Positions 1 through 12,032 of a stretch of DNA of 64,000 nt are shown piece after piece. Positions within the stretch are counted from its first letter, which is position 1, and each line of letters starts with the position of its first letter. The stretch covers positions 9,734,001 through 9,798,000 of the forward strand of contig CM082584.2 of assembly GCA_040954595.2 (NCBI GenBank), written 5' to 3'. The notes under the pieces were generated by a model. That model was not told the origin of the DNA and did not search any database. It saw only the letters and a list, made by a program, of their open reading frames with translations. The translations under genes were made by a program, and so were the position numbers. Source of the stretch: Balanoglossus misakiensis (Eukaryota; Hemichordata).

Positions 1-331
1 ACGTCAAATTTCTTTCAAAGGCGTGGGACACACATGTATGCACTGTCAAAAAGCTGTTCTGTGCAGACCCTTCTGATGAGCGACTTTATTTTCACTCGCA
101 GAATTCCGCTTTTAATGCCGTGACCCGGAGACTACGGTACGGGGATGCAGTAACGAACGACAATTCCTTCGTGGAAGCTGCCCACGTGTGGACGAGGCTG
201 CCAATATCAAGATGACAATCGCTGTCATTCGAACGAGGACAATAAACGCGTGCAAGAAAATTGACTGGAAAGTGCAACAGCAGATTTCTTCTCATCCTCA
301 TCTAGAAGTAGAACCAACATTGCTTTGAGTA

Positions 332-2164
332 ATGGAGAAAATACAACTGAAGGGGGTATTTGCAGCACTTTTAATAATTTGCTGCTTGGGCTTCCTGCTC
401 TGTTTTCGTGAGCAAAACAAATTCCATCGTGTACTGAGACCGGCTGGTAGGATACCGAGGTTTGACAGACATCCGTGCCTGAACCAAAGCGGTGACGCCG
501 CAAGGTATTTCAAGATTGATGATTGTAAGATCGCCTGCGAGGGTCAGAGGCAAATAGTGGACACATGCAGTATTGAGAATTTGATTGAGTACGAGTTGGA
601 AGCGTTGTGCGTCTGAAAGCGAATAATAGGCAAACAGTTTGCCCAGAGCAACTGCGGGTGATGGATGGGTGGTTGGGTGTGTGTCACATTTGTATTAGAT
701 ACTACATGTACTTCCACCGTGGTTCTTAACCCGGCAGTTGAAATACTTCCACCGTGGTCCCGCATATCTACAAACGATATTCAAAAACTATTGCGCGTTC
801 ATCTGAGCTCATGCTCAAAACAATATAAAAAATAAATCCACTGAGATACTGTCGGGTGTTTTTTGTCTTCTCAGCTTGAAAGAAGTGACGTCATCGACAT
901 CACCGTGTCACTTCCCCCCGTGTCGCGTCTGTCCACCATCGCTGAGACGCGTCAGAAGTCTGAAGGATATCAGGTGAGAAAGAATGTCGTCGCATTTAGA
1001 CATTTATACATAGGAATTCATTCAGCAGAGACCTAAACGGGCGGGGGACTTTTTGCTAAGTTGTTTGGAATGAAACAAGATTATATTAACCTTGGTTTAT
1101 TTCGGTTCTGTTTTCGCATTCTGTAGAGATGTACTCTCCAAGGAAATAGACCTGCCGTCTACAGTGTCTATTTTTAATGACGATGCTGCTATAAAGTCGA
1201 AATGCTGTCATCAAATATGGCGACGAAAAACAGCCGACAAACGTACGGAACACGATGACTATTTTCACACTATTGGCCGACAAAGGACATGTGCAATCGT
1301 CGGCGGAAGCGGGATTCTGCTGAACAGCCAATGCGGCAAGGAGATCGACGACCACGAGTTCGTCATGCGCATCAACCTATCGCCCACTGTCGGTTACGAG
1401 AGGGACGTCGGCGGAAAAACCAACCTGTCGGCCGTCAACAACATCGTGATGCATAGCTTGAGGCGCTACATGTCCAACCCGAACGACGCGACCCAGAAGA
1501 GGAGAAACCGCATTTTCTTCAAGTCTCTCAAAAATCTTGGCGGGTCGATTCTCTGGTTCGGATACAACGTGAGTGAGAGGTCGTATCTGATGAACACAGC
1601 AAAGGGAGATCTGAAACGCATGAAAACGTTCAAACGAACGTGGAACCTGAACTATACACTTGCGTACTCAGTATTACCAATCTGGTCCCGAATAGTAAAC
1701 AGGTATTGTATTAAAAAATATTCAATATCAATGAAATGTTCCTGAACTGAAAAGTTTCACAGCGCACCACTTAAAGTATATTACCGTTATTTCTTATAAG
1801 AAGTCACGAATTGTCCACGTTCTTTATTTAAGTATGTATCATTTTATAATCAGTGAAGCTTGAGTAAGTTACCATTTCTACATTTTTTTTTTACAGATTT
1901 TGGAATAAAATAGACGGAACCAGTGAAGGGTTCTTGACTTTCACGGTCGCCTCTTTGTTTTGCGACCAGATCACCCTCTACGGATTTTGGCCTTTCAATG
2001 TCGACTCAAGAGGGCGGCAAGTATTCCATCATTACTATCAGAAGAGGTCCGTCTACAAGGGGAAGAAAGGGTTTGTGATGCCGGAGGAAAACCAGATTCT
2101 TCGAGAGCTCCATCACCGTGGAATTATAAGGGTGGTCACCCAGGACTGTGAAGGTGGCATTTGA
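332..2164 (+). CDS. ST8SIA: ST8Sia-like alpha-2,8-sialyltransferase, copy A (4 exons)
   Basis: Modelled exons are 332-504, 875-973, 1127-1702 and 1897-2164, giving 371 residues; all three introns are phase 2 with GT-AG ends. Seen: an N-terminal signal anchor (about residues 8-25), a stem, sialyl motif L from about 146 ([16 protein letters not shown]), motif S about 288-316 ending LYGFWPF, and motif III HHYYQ (327-331). This is the layout of GT29 Golgi type II enzymes that transfer sialic acid from CMP-sialic acid, and the motif spelling is closest to the ST8Sia branch. Odd: in motif VS the family has H-x4-E, but here the run reads GFVMPEEN (341-348), so the histidine is replaced or deleted. 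The 99-bp second exon rests on strong splice sites, phase and its match to the same exon in copy B. An acceptor-like site near 101 suggests a 5' untranslated exon upstream. Length is normal for ST8Sia. Whether it is active is uncertain. Confidence 0.88.
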
Positions 2165-2260
2165 GACGGATAGCCAATGGCTAAAAGAACAGTGAGCTGT
2201 TATTGAAGCGCGGCATTTCAGTTGTCTGACGACATTTACCGTTTGTAAATATGACGACAC

Positions 2261-2266
2261 AATAAA
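2261..2266 (+). terminator. AATAAA poly(A) signal of sialyltransferase A
   Basis: A canonical AATAAA lies about 100 bases after the stop codon of copy A and just before the stop codon of the convergent copy B. Assignment is by position only. Confidence 0.5.
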
Positions 2267-2279
2267 TGAGTCTGCACCG

Positions 2280-4186
2280 TCAGTCATCAGCGCATCTCTC
2301 AGAAACCAGCCTGAGGACGTTGGAACGGTTGAAGTTCTGCAAAATTGCAAACTCCTCTGGAATGTGGTTACTCTTGCCGTGGTCGTAGTCTGTCTTGCCG
2401 TAGTAGTGGTGCGGCACGTGACGGCCTTGCGGGTCCTTGGCAAACGGCCAAAATCCGTACAGAGTGATTTCTTGACAGAAGAGAGTAGAGAGTGTGAGAA
2501 GCACGAAACCTTCGGTGTTTTTGGTCTTTTTCCACAATCTGAAAGAAAATGAGACGTTAATATAGAAGAACCCAAAGTGTCATGGCCGCGATTGGGACAG
2601 CGCCCTCGTGTGGCACTCAGTGAAAGTGAAAGGGATGAAATTGTTAGTCTATAAAAGAACTGAATAAAAAGCATTGCCTCGTCTGTCTGTCTGATTGTCA
2701 GTTCTAGGCCTCTGACGTTTCTGAATACGGGAAAAACAGACCCACCTCCTCATTAACTCTGGCCAGATAGGTACGGGCGAGTAGGCAGCTTTGAACGTCA
2801 GGTCCTGCCTGTGGAACTGGCTTTCCTGCAACGCATTGTAGAACTTTGGCCGTAAACCCTTCATGTATTTAGCTTCCGTGTTCGACAAGTTGTAAGCAAA
2901 CCACACAACAGAGTTGTTCAGGCGAGCGAGAGTCGCTAACTTATCCGTGAACGCTTCAACGGACGAATTCTGTGCTTTCGTCAGGTGCTTGCTCAAACCG
3001 ATACCGACTAAAGTATTGACCGCTGTTAAGTCGGTCTTCTGTCCGACGTCTTCTTCGAATCCGGCAATTTCTGGCAAATTTGCCCTCATCACAAAGTCGT
3101 GGCTGTCGATCACAGCGCCGCATTTGCTGTTTTTGAGGATCCCGCCATTTCCGACCAGCGCACAGGAGTTCTGTTGTTTCAGGGTGTAGAACGCCGAATC
3201 GTACAACTTCCGATAACAGCCGTAGGGGGCGACTCCAGGAGGCCAGAAGTTTTGGGGAAAGTTGTTTCTCATGATCCAGTCCATAGAGTTGTTTGATCGG
3301 TATATTGCCACAGTGTTATCTAGAATCACCAGCTTTGAGACGATGTTTCTGAAACGCGTAAAAGAGGCATGTATGGGTAAAGGTGACGAAGCTTATAACA
3401 TAAATTTTCATCCACGGCCGAAAACTGACTGGTCTCATTATCTCAGCGGTACCAAGCTACCACCCGATTTTGTTACAACTATTATAGAGGAGAACAGTCT
3501 ACAAGTTTTCTAAGATCACTGAATAATTATTATACTTTTCTGCTGTCTATGGTTCAATACTCACTGTAGTTCTTGCCAACTTGTCACGTTTCTTGGGTCT
3601 TGTGGTACATGTACTTGATCAAAGTCAAAACTTCCAATTAGAGTAGAAGTGCTACTCTTTGGTTTCAGTAATGTCTGGAGGCTGTGACATAAAACGAAAC
3701 GATTAAATTGTGTGAATAACTCGCTATTGACATAATTATGAATAAATTATGATTATCACCGGTTAGAATACAGAACAACCCGTATACCACTGAAGAAGTC
3801 ATGAAATACGGGCAGCAAAGCCATCTCTTCAACTTTAAACCTTTACTACAGCGAGTTGTCGACCTTTTTACCCGCAATGCAAATAGTACATTGCGGTTTG
3901 ACCCCCGACAAAGAAACGATCGCTTTTCGGATTTCACACTCGGTGAGCCTCGCACTTACCAATCTCCGAGACGCGAGAAATTTGTTTCAATTTCCATTTG
4001 AAAACGTGGTGGCGGCGCCTCATATTTCTTGATCCTCGTAACCGTCATCGTGGTGTACGTCGACATCACCAACGGCAGAATTACTGCCGACGCTGCAACC
4101 AGGCAAAGGAACAGCCCACGAAACGTTTGCAGCTGGACCGTGGTCGGACGTACCGGTTTCGGCGACATGGCGGAACGGGCCAACAT
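2280..4186 (-). CDS. ST8SIA: ST8Sia-like alpha-2,8-sialyltransferase, copy B (4 exons)
   Basis: Modelled exons, in transcript order, are 4186-3960, 3681-3565, 3348-2746 and 2538-2280, giving 401 residues; all introns are phase 2, as in copy A. Seen: an N-terminal hydrophobic anchor (about 30-48), motif L starting SCALVGNGGILKNSKCG (about 176-192), motif S about 320-348 ending LYGFWPF, motif III HHYYG (359-363). The short second exon is needed because joining exon 1 directly to exon 3 creates a stop codon, and its end aligns with copy A (SWQELQNIVSK against SLKDIRDVLSK). Odd: motif VS reads NHIPEEF (373-379); the residue at the usual histidine position is Asn373, with a His one place later. 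The role expected from the family is Golgi sialic acid transfer to glycoproteins or glycolipids. An alternative start is the in-frame ATG at 4168. The gene is convergent with copy A, 115 bases apart. Confidence 0.87.
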
Positions 4187-4609
4187 TTGTCATCCGCGAC
4201 CAATCTGTGAATAAAGGCGAATCAAGGTGAGGATGCTGACATATGATCGAGCGCTGTAGCAGACGACGCCAAGGCCGCAGGGTGGTTTGGAAACTGAAAC
4301 TAACTTAATAGCAGAATGTTGTTGCCGTCATTTTGTGATGAGGTAGAATGCATACCCAAAATCAGTCTTAAACTTGTTCTCATATTTAACCCATCGCAAG
4401 TTTGATGACACGATGTCACATTTGAAGATCCTGGGAAAAAGTTGCCCACCTGGTGACCTGGCCAATTTATTCATTACATTATACATCGGAACGTTAACCA
4501 CAAGCGAACAGTTGCATTAGAGTGAAAGACACCAGGCAGAAGTTACAAAGTAGACTGTCGTGCATGTTTTAGTCCATGTTGGAGGAACAATGAAAAGAAA
4601 TTTACGTAC

Positions 4610-4884
4610 CTCTCATTGATTCGTGTCCGGTGATAATAGATGGTGTTTGTGTCCGAGTCTCTCCCCGGGCCGAGTGAATCGCAACGCGAGATCTATAAAC
4701 CGCTACACCGCTGACATGAGTTAGCTGAGTCAAGGAACGATCCCGTTCCCACCATGAAAATAGTCGTCTTGTATAATTTACAGGATACAGATCGAACCCG
4801 AACCAAGCGCACCGATTCGGGGACCAAGAAGTCAACGCACAGCCAAATTCCCACGTCCATACAACGAAGATCACGTCCTACCAT
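4610..4884 (-). other. Possible 5' untranslated exon of sialyltransferase B
   Basis: On the minus strand a good donor (GAG|GTACGT) follows base 4610, and a good acceptor with a pyrimidine tract ends at 4205, directly before the coding exon that starts at 4204. This predicts an intron at 4205-4609 and a leader exon to its right. The right edge of that exon is a guess. A reading frame through this stretch does not join in frame with the anchor-coding frame, so I treat it as untranslated. Confidence 0.4.
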
Positions 4885-5681
4885 TCATAAGGAGTGAGTC
4901 GGTGACGTAACGAGTCGATGCCCCGTAACTCGGACTGTGCCACTCTCTGGCCTGGAGAGCCGACACGTGTGAGGGTGACGATAATGATGGCTCACCAGAG
5001 ACTTCTAGGTTGACTGGTAACTGTTTCCTAGCGAACCCGACTTTTTCGACACTAATGCGCGATTTACCAGAGACAATATCATATAGTCAGGGTATCAGAC
5101 GTGCTTCAAACCGATTACGGTGACTGAAACGCCGCAACTGTATGGTTACTGAGAGTTAATTGGAACGCGCAGAAATCGATGAATGTTGTGTGTAATGTAA
5201 ATCCTGCTAATGGATTTATAAAGCGACTGAGTGCGATGTTGGAGAACGGATAAAAACGCAGTGATCAATATTCTAATTAGAAAAAAAAAGTTTTTAAGAA
5301 GTATGTTACTTTTTTCGTATAAAAACAGCATAAAACATACCTAGACACATCTCTTTTACATCTTTCACACCAGTAAGAGCACATCGCCCCTAAAGTTACT
5401 TCAAGTTTTTTTTTCACACGATAGAAGTCGCGTCCCTGTATCACAGCTATTACACCACCTTCATATACGCCGGTCCGACTCTGAAAAAGATGGAATACCG
5501 GGATATAAGCATCAATACAATGTATGTGTATATGAATTGATAAAATAGGATACGCTGCATTTTGATGTCAGTATTGCATAAATGAGCACACTGGACTAAA
5601 AAAATGAAGTCAGAAGTTAAGCTAATGTCTGTTTTAATTCACACATTCAAAAAAAACATCGAAGTCATCAAAACAAATGCT
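4885..5681. other. Intergenic, no gene seen
   Basis: AT-rich sequence with short homopolymer runs and no protein-like open frame. It probably contains the promoter side of sialyltransferase B. Confidence 0.5.
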
Positions 5682-5752
5682 TCCCTAGCCGGGAATCGAA
5701 CCCGGGCCTTGTGGGTGAAAGCCACATATCCTAGCCACTAGACCACTAGGGA
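5682..5752 (-). tRNA. tRNA-Glu (anticodon TTC)
   Basis: The minus strand folds as a 71-nt tRNA. The acceptor stem is TCCCTAG/CTAGGGA, the D arm contains the A-box TGGTCTAGTGGCTAGG, the anticodon stem is TGTGG/CCACA around loop CTTTCAC (anticodon TTC), and the T arm CGGGTTCGAATCCCG carries the B-box. No intron and no encoded CCA, as expected for a eukaryotic tRNA. A thymine run lies a short way past its 3' end on the minus strand, as RNA polymerase III uses for termination. The sequence closely follows the metazoan tRNA-Glu consensus. Confidence 0.95.
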
Positions 5753-7529
5753 TTGCTGAACGTACAACATTTACACGTATCTTATGTAAGGCCACCTTCT
5801 ATAGTTTTATCTCCCTTGCGTATATAGACTTTCCAATATACACACCGTTCTCATATCATGGGCCAGACGCGACCCTGAACAGTAATAGCTACCACGTCAG
5901 ATTTGTTCGGCCAAAAGTTGGAATGATGGGTTTCTGATAATAAGTCTGCGTTGAGCGCCCCCTATAGCCGAAATATAATACAACTTTTGTTTCAGTATAT
6001 CCTGTGCTATTAACGGGTTCAACAAACTTTTATGTGTCAACAAACTATCTGCGTTGATATATACATGCATGTAGGGAAGAACGTACGTTTACGCTCCTTG
6101 TACATATCCACGACGCGAAGAATGGCGTGGGCACGAGCCCCGATCAGTATTGTGCTACGTGCGACTAGAAGCATCGAGTTGATTTTAATTTTCAGGAACT
6201 TCCAAGTTAAAATACACGATCGCGAGGTTTTCCATGAATAGTGTTGGCTAAATATTGACTTGTCTGACATCATTCAGTGGCGGTGCGCGCTGGTTTCATT
6301 TTTCGATACCGGCATATCCGAATATTATGGTTCGCAATATGATTGTTAAAGAAGCAGACATTCTAATTACATTATTCGATGTGTGATGTCGCATTTACAA
6401 TATCGCTCACTTTTGGCGTTACTTTGGTCATTTTTTACCTTCCAATAGTAACACGTGAGCTGGGACAACCGCTCACTGTACTTGGTGAGCTGAACAACAT
6501 AAATATGGTAGCAAAGGGAAATAAAAGTGGCAGTTGATTTGTTCATGAACGAAATACAGAGAAGTAATCCCATGAACAAAACTGAATGGAAAAATTATTG
6601 AAAGCCACTGAATTAGGCACAGGACCTAGGCCTTAAATCGTCGTTCAACTTCAAGCAAAGTTCATGTAATTCTTCATTTCAACGGCAGACACGAATCTTT
6701 CAATACAGATTATCCTCTGTATAAACTTAGACAGTATATTAAAAAAAAAAACATTTCACAATAAAACATTTCGATGTCATAGGCTAGACATTCGGCGCAC
6801 GTGGCTGGCTCGAATTAAACATTGTGTTGAAAAAATGTCGATCAAAATCACCATGGTACCTCATGGCATACATATACATCTGATTTCAAACTGTCCATTT
6901 CAGAGGTGAATGGTCGAGCGCTCGCTCGCCCATTAAAAACAAAGTCGATGTATATTTCTACGTATATCGGGCGGGTTCATTTACGTGTAGTAGTCAGTTT
7001 CGTCTCGACGTGCACGTAAGCGCGCCATTTATGGCGATAAAAAAATGGGCGCTGGCTGGGTTTGACCAATCACGGTTCGCGAAAGCTCTGACGTCAAGAC
7101 CATAAGCAAAGTCCCGTGACTTGGGGAAAAAAATGTAAATTTGCATGCCATTTACCAACATTAGAGCGTGGATGACAATATGTGAAGGTGCCGGTCGCCG
7201 TTTTACCGCAAGTTTTTTCGTAAATACCCCGAATACCGAAGCGAAGTTGTTGAAGACGAACGTTTACTTGCATTTTACTTCAACGCCATTGAAGTTTTAC
7301 CCAAAAAGAGAGCAACATTTACGTCAAAAGTTGAAGCTCCGCAGTCTTGGCGATTTGGTGGGAAAGTGGATTTCGTAAGCGACCGACGCTCACTACACAG
7401 CAGCAGTGAGACTCTATCGATCGACCGGCGTGCGGCTTTGTTGTTCTCAGGGAGAAGTTTGGATATACCTGTTAGACATTTACAAAGTCGTAGCAACAAC
7501 TACAGGAACACGACTGAGTTATTTCAGCC
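5753..7529. other. Intergenic and likely promoter region of the GT31 gene
   Basis: No convincing coding frame. Two acceptor-like sites lie just before the GT31 start (one near 7453, one ending two bases before the ATG at 7530), so an untranslated leader exon may sit inside this stretch. Confidence 0.4.
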
Positions 7530-8618
7530 ATGGCCGATGTCTGGCTGAAATTGTCGAAAGTCTTGATCCTAAAGATGGTGAGCTCGCACGTTCTGTTCAT
7601 TATACTGACGTTCTTTGTATTGAGCGCCATTTTGATGGTAAATTTGCTCAACTCTGGTCCGGCAAGCAATCTAGACAATGAAAATGACATTTACGCGAGC
7701 AGGCATGGGCTGACAAGAGGGATCAAAGCATGGAAAGACCCCAGACGGTCTGTGGTCACCGACAAGACCCCGTATTGGAACATAGAAGATCTGGACAGCA
7801 TTGGTACGAAAGCCCCAAAATGTAAACAAAACGTCCTGCTCCTTGTATTGGTTACATCGGCACCCGGTCATTTCGATCGAAGGCTTGCTATACGGAACAC
7901 TTGGGCAAAAGATAAGAGTGACATCAACGGAAACGCAAACACAACTTGGAAAACCGTGTTTCTAATAGGGAAAGGCCAGGACTTTGTCGTTGATCGAAAA
8001 CTAGAAAATGAATTTTACGAGCACGGCGACATCCTCTTGGGTGATTACGTCGATACGTACCGTAACCTGACGCTCAAAGTTCAACACGGACTGAAATGGG
8101 CCTCCGACAACTGTCAACCGCAGTATCTGTTGAAGACAGATGACGACTGTTTTGTGAGCACTAAATTTTTCACCCAGTTTCTGAGCGATCACAACCAAAT
8201 AAAGACAGGGTTGTACGCCGGAAGCATGTTTAACAACAGAGAGGTGATTCGGAGCCGGTTCAGTAAGTGGTACGTCTCCACAGAAGATTTCCCGTTGTCC
8301 GTGTACCCGGAATACGCCAGCGGAACCGGCTACATACTCTCCGGTGACGTCTTGCGGGGCATCGTCAACGTTGCCAGCGAGGAGAAAGCGTTTCCGGTCG
8401 AAGATGCCTACACAGGCGTGTTGATGAACAAGATAGGCGCAAAACTTTTGAACACTGGTCGGTTTACCACGCTTAACTACAAATGGAGGGTTTGTAACTA
8501 CTTGTACTTTCTCGTCATTCATGGCATAACGCCCGAACAGCAATATCTAGCGCTAAAATATACCGACGACGCTCTTCAGAAGTGTCCTGGTCAGTCACCG
8601 TCAACCACATGGAACTGA
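7530..8618 (+). CDS. Beta-1,3-galactosyltransferase family (GT31) enzyme
   Basis: A single open exon of 362 residues; the start is the first ATG in a good context (gccATGG). Residues about 20-40 form a signal anchor after a short cytoplasmic tail, so this is a type II Golgi protein. GT31 motifs appear in order: RLAIRNTW (118-125), YRNLTLK (177-183), KTDDD (202-206) as the metal-binding DxD site, YPEYASGTGYILS (259-271), and EDAYTG (291-296), which matches the EDVYVG box. Potential N-glycosylation sites are NTT and NLT. The family transfers galactose, or GlcNAc in some members, from a UDP-sugar in beta-1,3 linkage; the acceptor cannot be read from sequence. The length and intronless coding region match vertebrate B3GALT genes. 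The first clear AATAAA I found downstream is near 12572, suggesting a long 3' untranslated region. Confidence 0.9.
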   Translation: MADVWLKLSKVLILKMVSSHVLFIILTFFVLSAILMVNLLNSGPASNLDNENDIYASRHGLTRGIKAWKDPRRSVVTDKTPYWNIEDLDSIGTKAPKCKQNVLLLVLVTSAPGHFDRRLAIRNTWAKDKSDINGNANTTWKTVFLIGKGQDFVVDRKLENEFYEHGDILLGDYVDTYRNLTLKVQHGLKWASDNCQPQYLLKTDDDCFVSTKFFTQFLSDHNQIKTGLYAGSMFNNREVIRSRFSKWYVSTEDFPLSVYPEYASGTGYILSGDVLRGIVNVASEEKAFPVEDAYTGVLMNKIGAKLLNTGRFTTLNYKWRVCNYLYFLVIHGITPEQQYLALKYTDDALQKCPGQSPSTTWN

Positions 8619-9381
8619 GATGTTACAGAGAGCGTTACTATATAAAATTGTAGTCAATGCTACTACAATGCATACTAAAGAAATGTATAGGTTCTATTTT
8701 CATACAGTAGTTGTACATAGTTTTTTCCCGATGATCCTTCCAGTCAGTTGGAGATACGCATCTCTCATTCAGCTTGGGCAGCAAGCAATCAGAATATGGA
8801 TATTTTGTTTAGTCTTGCATTTTAAAGCAAGTGCATGTTACGTACGGATCAATGCAAAACAGTGAAAACTTGTGTGTTGGTAAAAGTTTTAATGAGATAG
8901 TGGTTCCGGTCAAGTTTAGTCCTTCATTATACCAAATCTGCATCCATTCATACGCTATATAAACTGGGGAAAGTTTCTGGCATATGCAGCAAATATATTT
9001 TCCATTTGGTGTACTTAAACTTAAAGTCGCATTTAAACCAACATTTTTTAGACAACGTCATTATTTCCAAGTGAAAATGCCAGTGGCGGAAAGCAATTTT
9101 GTATCAGAGATTTTCTTGTGCCATGTTATTTTATCCAGCAGAATGGATGCTTGGGAAAGTGGGCTCATAGATATTGACCAGAACAACTATAAAAAGCATT
9201 TGACTTTTATGTTACGTAAACTAACTTCCATTTACTCTGGTATACAGTATAACATATTCACGAAAATGTGATTTTAGTTCAACTGAATGTTTTCACCATT
9301 GATACAGTGCCTTTTCTATGGCACAAATGGACATGTGAAAACTTTTAAGGGAAAATGTCTTTAGTATGTTGTTTGAAGGCA

Positions 9382-9453
9382 TTAAAGGTACACCGTCACC
9401 AGGACACACTTATTTTAAATGTGTGAAAATCTGAGGTGGTGGTATACCTTTAA
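9382..9453. mobile_element. TTAA-bounded miniature inverted-repeat element 1
   Basis: TTAA at 9382-9385 and 9450-9453 enclose 64 bases. The ends are inverted repeats: AGGTACACCGTCACC at the left and GGTGGTGGTATACCT at the right, matching with about three mismatches when one is reverse-complemented. TTAA target duplications are typical of piggyBac and Kolobok transposons, so this could be a tiny non-autonomous relative. It could also be a chance hairpin. Confidence 0.5.
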
Positions 9454-11937
9454 GCCATGTATAGATATATATTTCCTTGTAATCGATCTATGCTTTAAGT
9501 TCAAGGTCACTTGGGTGAAGTTCAATAGAACTATCCTCAATAGTTCACTGAGCTTTTCAGTACCATGGAAAATGACCTGGCTCAAAAACGATCTTGCAAT
9601 TTTCCCTAAAGTTTTTAGATGCGGCACATTGTAAAAGAAGGTCCATTGTATTGCTTTTTTAAACGAATATTTTCAAGTGACTGGAAGTTCTGATTGCCGA
9701 GTTTTCAGTTAGAACTTGCCAGTTCTGATAGGAATTTACTGTGTGTTCTACATATATATAGTGCCAAGGTAAATGCGCATTTGAAAATGCCTTTTTGTAA
9801 ACCCATACTGGAGCTAATAATGCCATAGCAATGCAAACGTACTGGTATTGAGTGACCCATTCGCAATATCATAAAATGTCATATGCTTTAGCTGGGGAAA
9901 TGTTATAATGATCTTTTTCTCCCCGCTTCAAAGCATTTGAACAGACCTGGTACTCGTGTGGTCCAAGCATGCCACCGCTGTAGTATTCAAATTAGGGTTT
10001 AAAGTCTTAAGTGATCTGCGACCTGCCCATGGAAAATTCCAAAGGTATTTCCGGGGAAGTGCCTACTCCAGTAAGCCCGTTTATTGGATGATACTTGTCT
10101 GGCTTACTTTCATGAAGTATAATTTACTGCTTTAGTAAAATAGAACACTAACTTGCAAAGTGGAACTTCACTGGCAGCCTAAATGGACCAGAAAGCAATG
10201 CATTTTCACGTGGTTAGGGAAAAACGTTGCCTGCCATTGCAAAATATTTACCGTTTGTAGAGAAGTTCATTTAGCTCTGTGTGAGATACTCTGTGACATC
10301 GGCACTGCGGTGGTTAAACAGTGCATCGGACATTTTACATAAATTACAATTTTTTGCCATTTCAATGCAAACACCGTTATGGTGGTGGGAGAGAGAGAAG
10401 AGAGATATTTTGTCTTTATTTTTAAAATTGTTTAAACAGCAATAATGCATTGTTGACAGATTGAGTTTATTAGGTAGGTTAGTGCCCGTTTATTGGGCTG
10501 TAATTAGTAAAAATTAAAAGTAGACTAGAAGTGTATATATTGTACGTTATCCCAGTTTCTGTGAGATGTAGATTTTGTGACAGTTCTGGGATTTTCATTT
10601 CACTCACAAACTTGTACCAACATGGTGTTACTGTACCGCACAAATCCGGGGTTCACTGATTTCTGATTTTGATGAGTTTCACTGTCAAACAGTGTTTAAA
10701 TTGAAAGTATTTACCAAGAAGCTCAAGTTTAATGGTGAACATTAATCTACATAGATGTGAAACATAGGATGGTAGTATGAGCATTGGATTTTTTTCCGAG
10801 AAAGCAAAGGAGTTTCATTTTGGTGACAAGTTTGTGAGTTTTGAGACTTTTTGTGCCAGTTTAGTGTCTGAGTCTCTTCCATACCCCGCCAGTCTGGCCA
10901 TAAAAGTTCAGACAGTCTCTGAGAAAGACATGCTATAGTATGGCAAATTAGGTCAGGCATTCACGGCATGGCCCTTTCGGGTTTGAGGTTTCACTCGGTG
11001 AATGGCTTAAAGAAGGAGCGCTTCATTACATGCATAGGCACATGACTGCTGGGCTTTGTGGTCGCAGACTTGGCGGTCGGAGTTACATAATCTTTCATGC
11101 ATTGTCGGTTTTAACTCATTATCTGAAACTACTTGTATACATGTCTATGTTAGTTACAGGAGTAACACAAATGATGATAGATTCACTGTGGCAGACTTGT
11201 CTCATCTAAAACACTGTTCACAAAAGTCTGGGTGACCCATTCAATGTGTATTGTACACCCAGTGACCTCTTCCATTTGCATTCACAGTCAGACTTTTAAA
11301 TACCATAAAGTCCGATTTGATGTTGGTTTTACTTGCTGTGTCACACAGTGAGTGGACATATAACTATCAATTTCAGAGAAAGTTAGAAAGATTTCAAAAC
11401 TGAGTTTTCAACTAGACAATGCAAGTCTGATCACCTTCCAATTCGTAATATCAGTCATTTTCATGAATTCACATTATATTAAATATTTCTCACATTTCAG
11501 ACACCTTCACTTCATACCTTCATTTATCACACATTTACACTTCTTGTGGTAGTGCTTGATTTTTTGGAAGTTAAATATATCACGTCAAAAGTTATTGTTG
11601 TATTCTGAGTTTCCAATTTGTGGTAGAGACATGTAATTTATTCAATTTGTGCATTGTGGTAGCACTGTAACTTCTAAGTAGTGTGTGTGGCGGTGTTGAG
11701 AAAGTGTGTTTTCAGACATGGTAACTTTTCAGCCCCCCCCCCCCAAAAAAAAAAAAGTTTTAAAGCCCTCAAAGTGAAATTTTCACAACTGCCAATCTTA
11801 TTTTTGACTTTAAATTTTTTTTGGTGTGGGGGGGGGGGTGACCACATGAACAAATTTTGAAAGATAGTTTACTTGTATTACTGTTACTGTTTGTATATGC
11901 ACAATAGTACGCACATATTATGTATCGAGAGCGATGT

Positions 11938-12032
11938 TTAATCCCTTCACCCCCATTTTCCTGTAAATGCCGCTAACCGTACCATAGAATACAATGGTAC
12001 TGTACCAGATTTACGGTGGATGAAAGGATTAA
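11938..12032. mobile_element. TTAA-bounded miniature inverted-repeat element 2
   Basis: TTAA at 11938-11941 and 12029-12032 bracket 87 bases with inverted ends TCCCTTCACCCCC and GGTGGATGAAAGGA. The ends resemble those of the element at 37426-37501. No coding capacity. Confidence 0.5.

Noticed and set aside
3262-3513. 83-residue open frame on + opposite sialyltransferase B
   Set aside because: It looks protein-like at its end, but overlaps the exon 3 acceptor and intron of sialyltransferase B and has no family pattern.
8001-8543. 180-residue open frame on -
   Set aside because: Antisense shadow of the GT31 coding exon.
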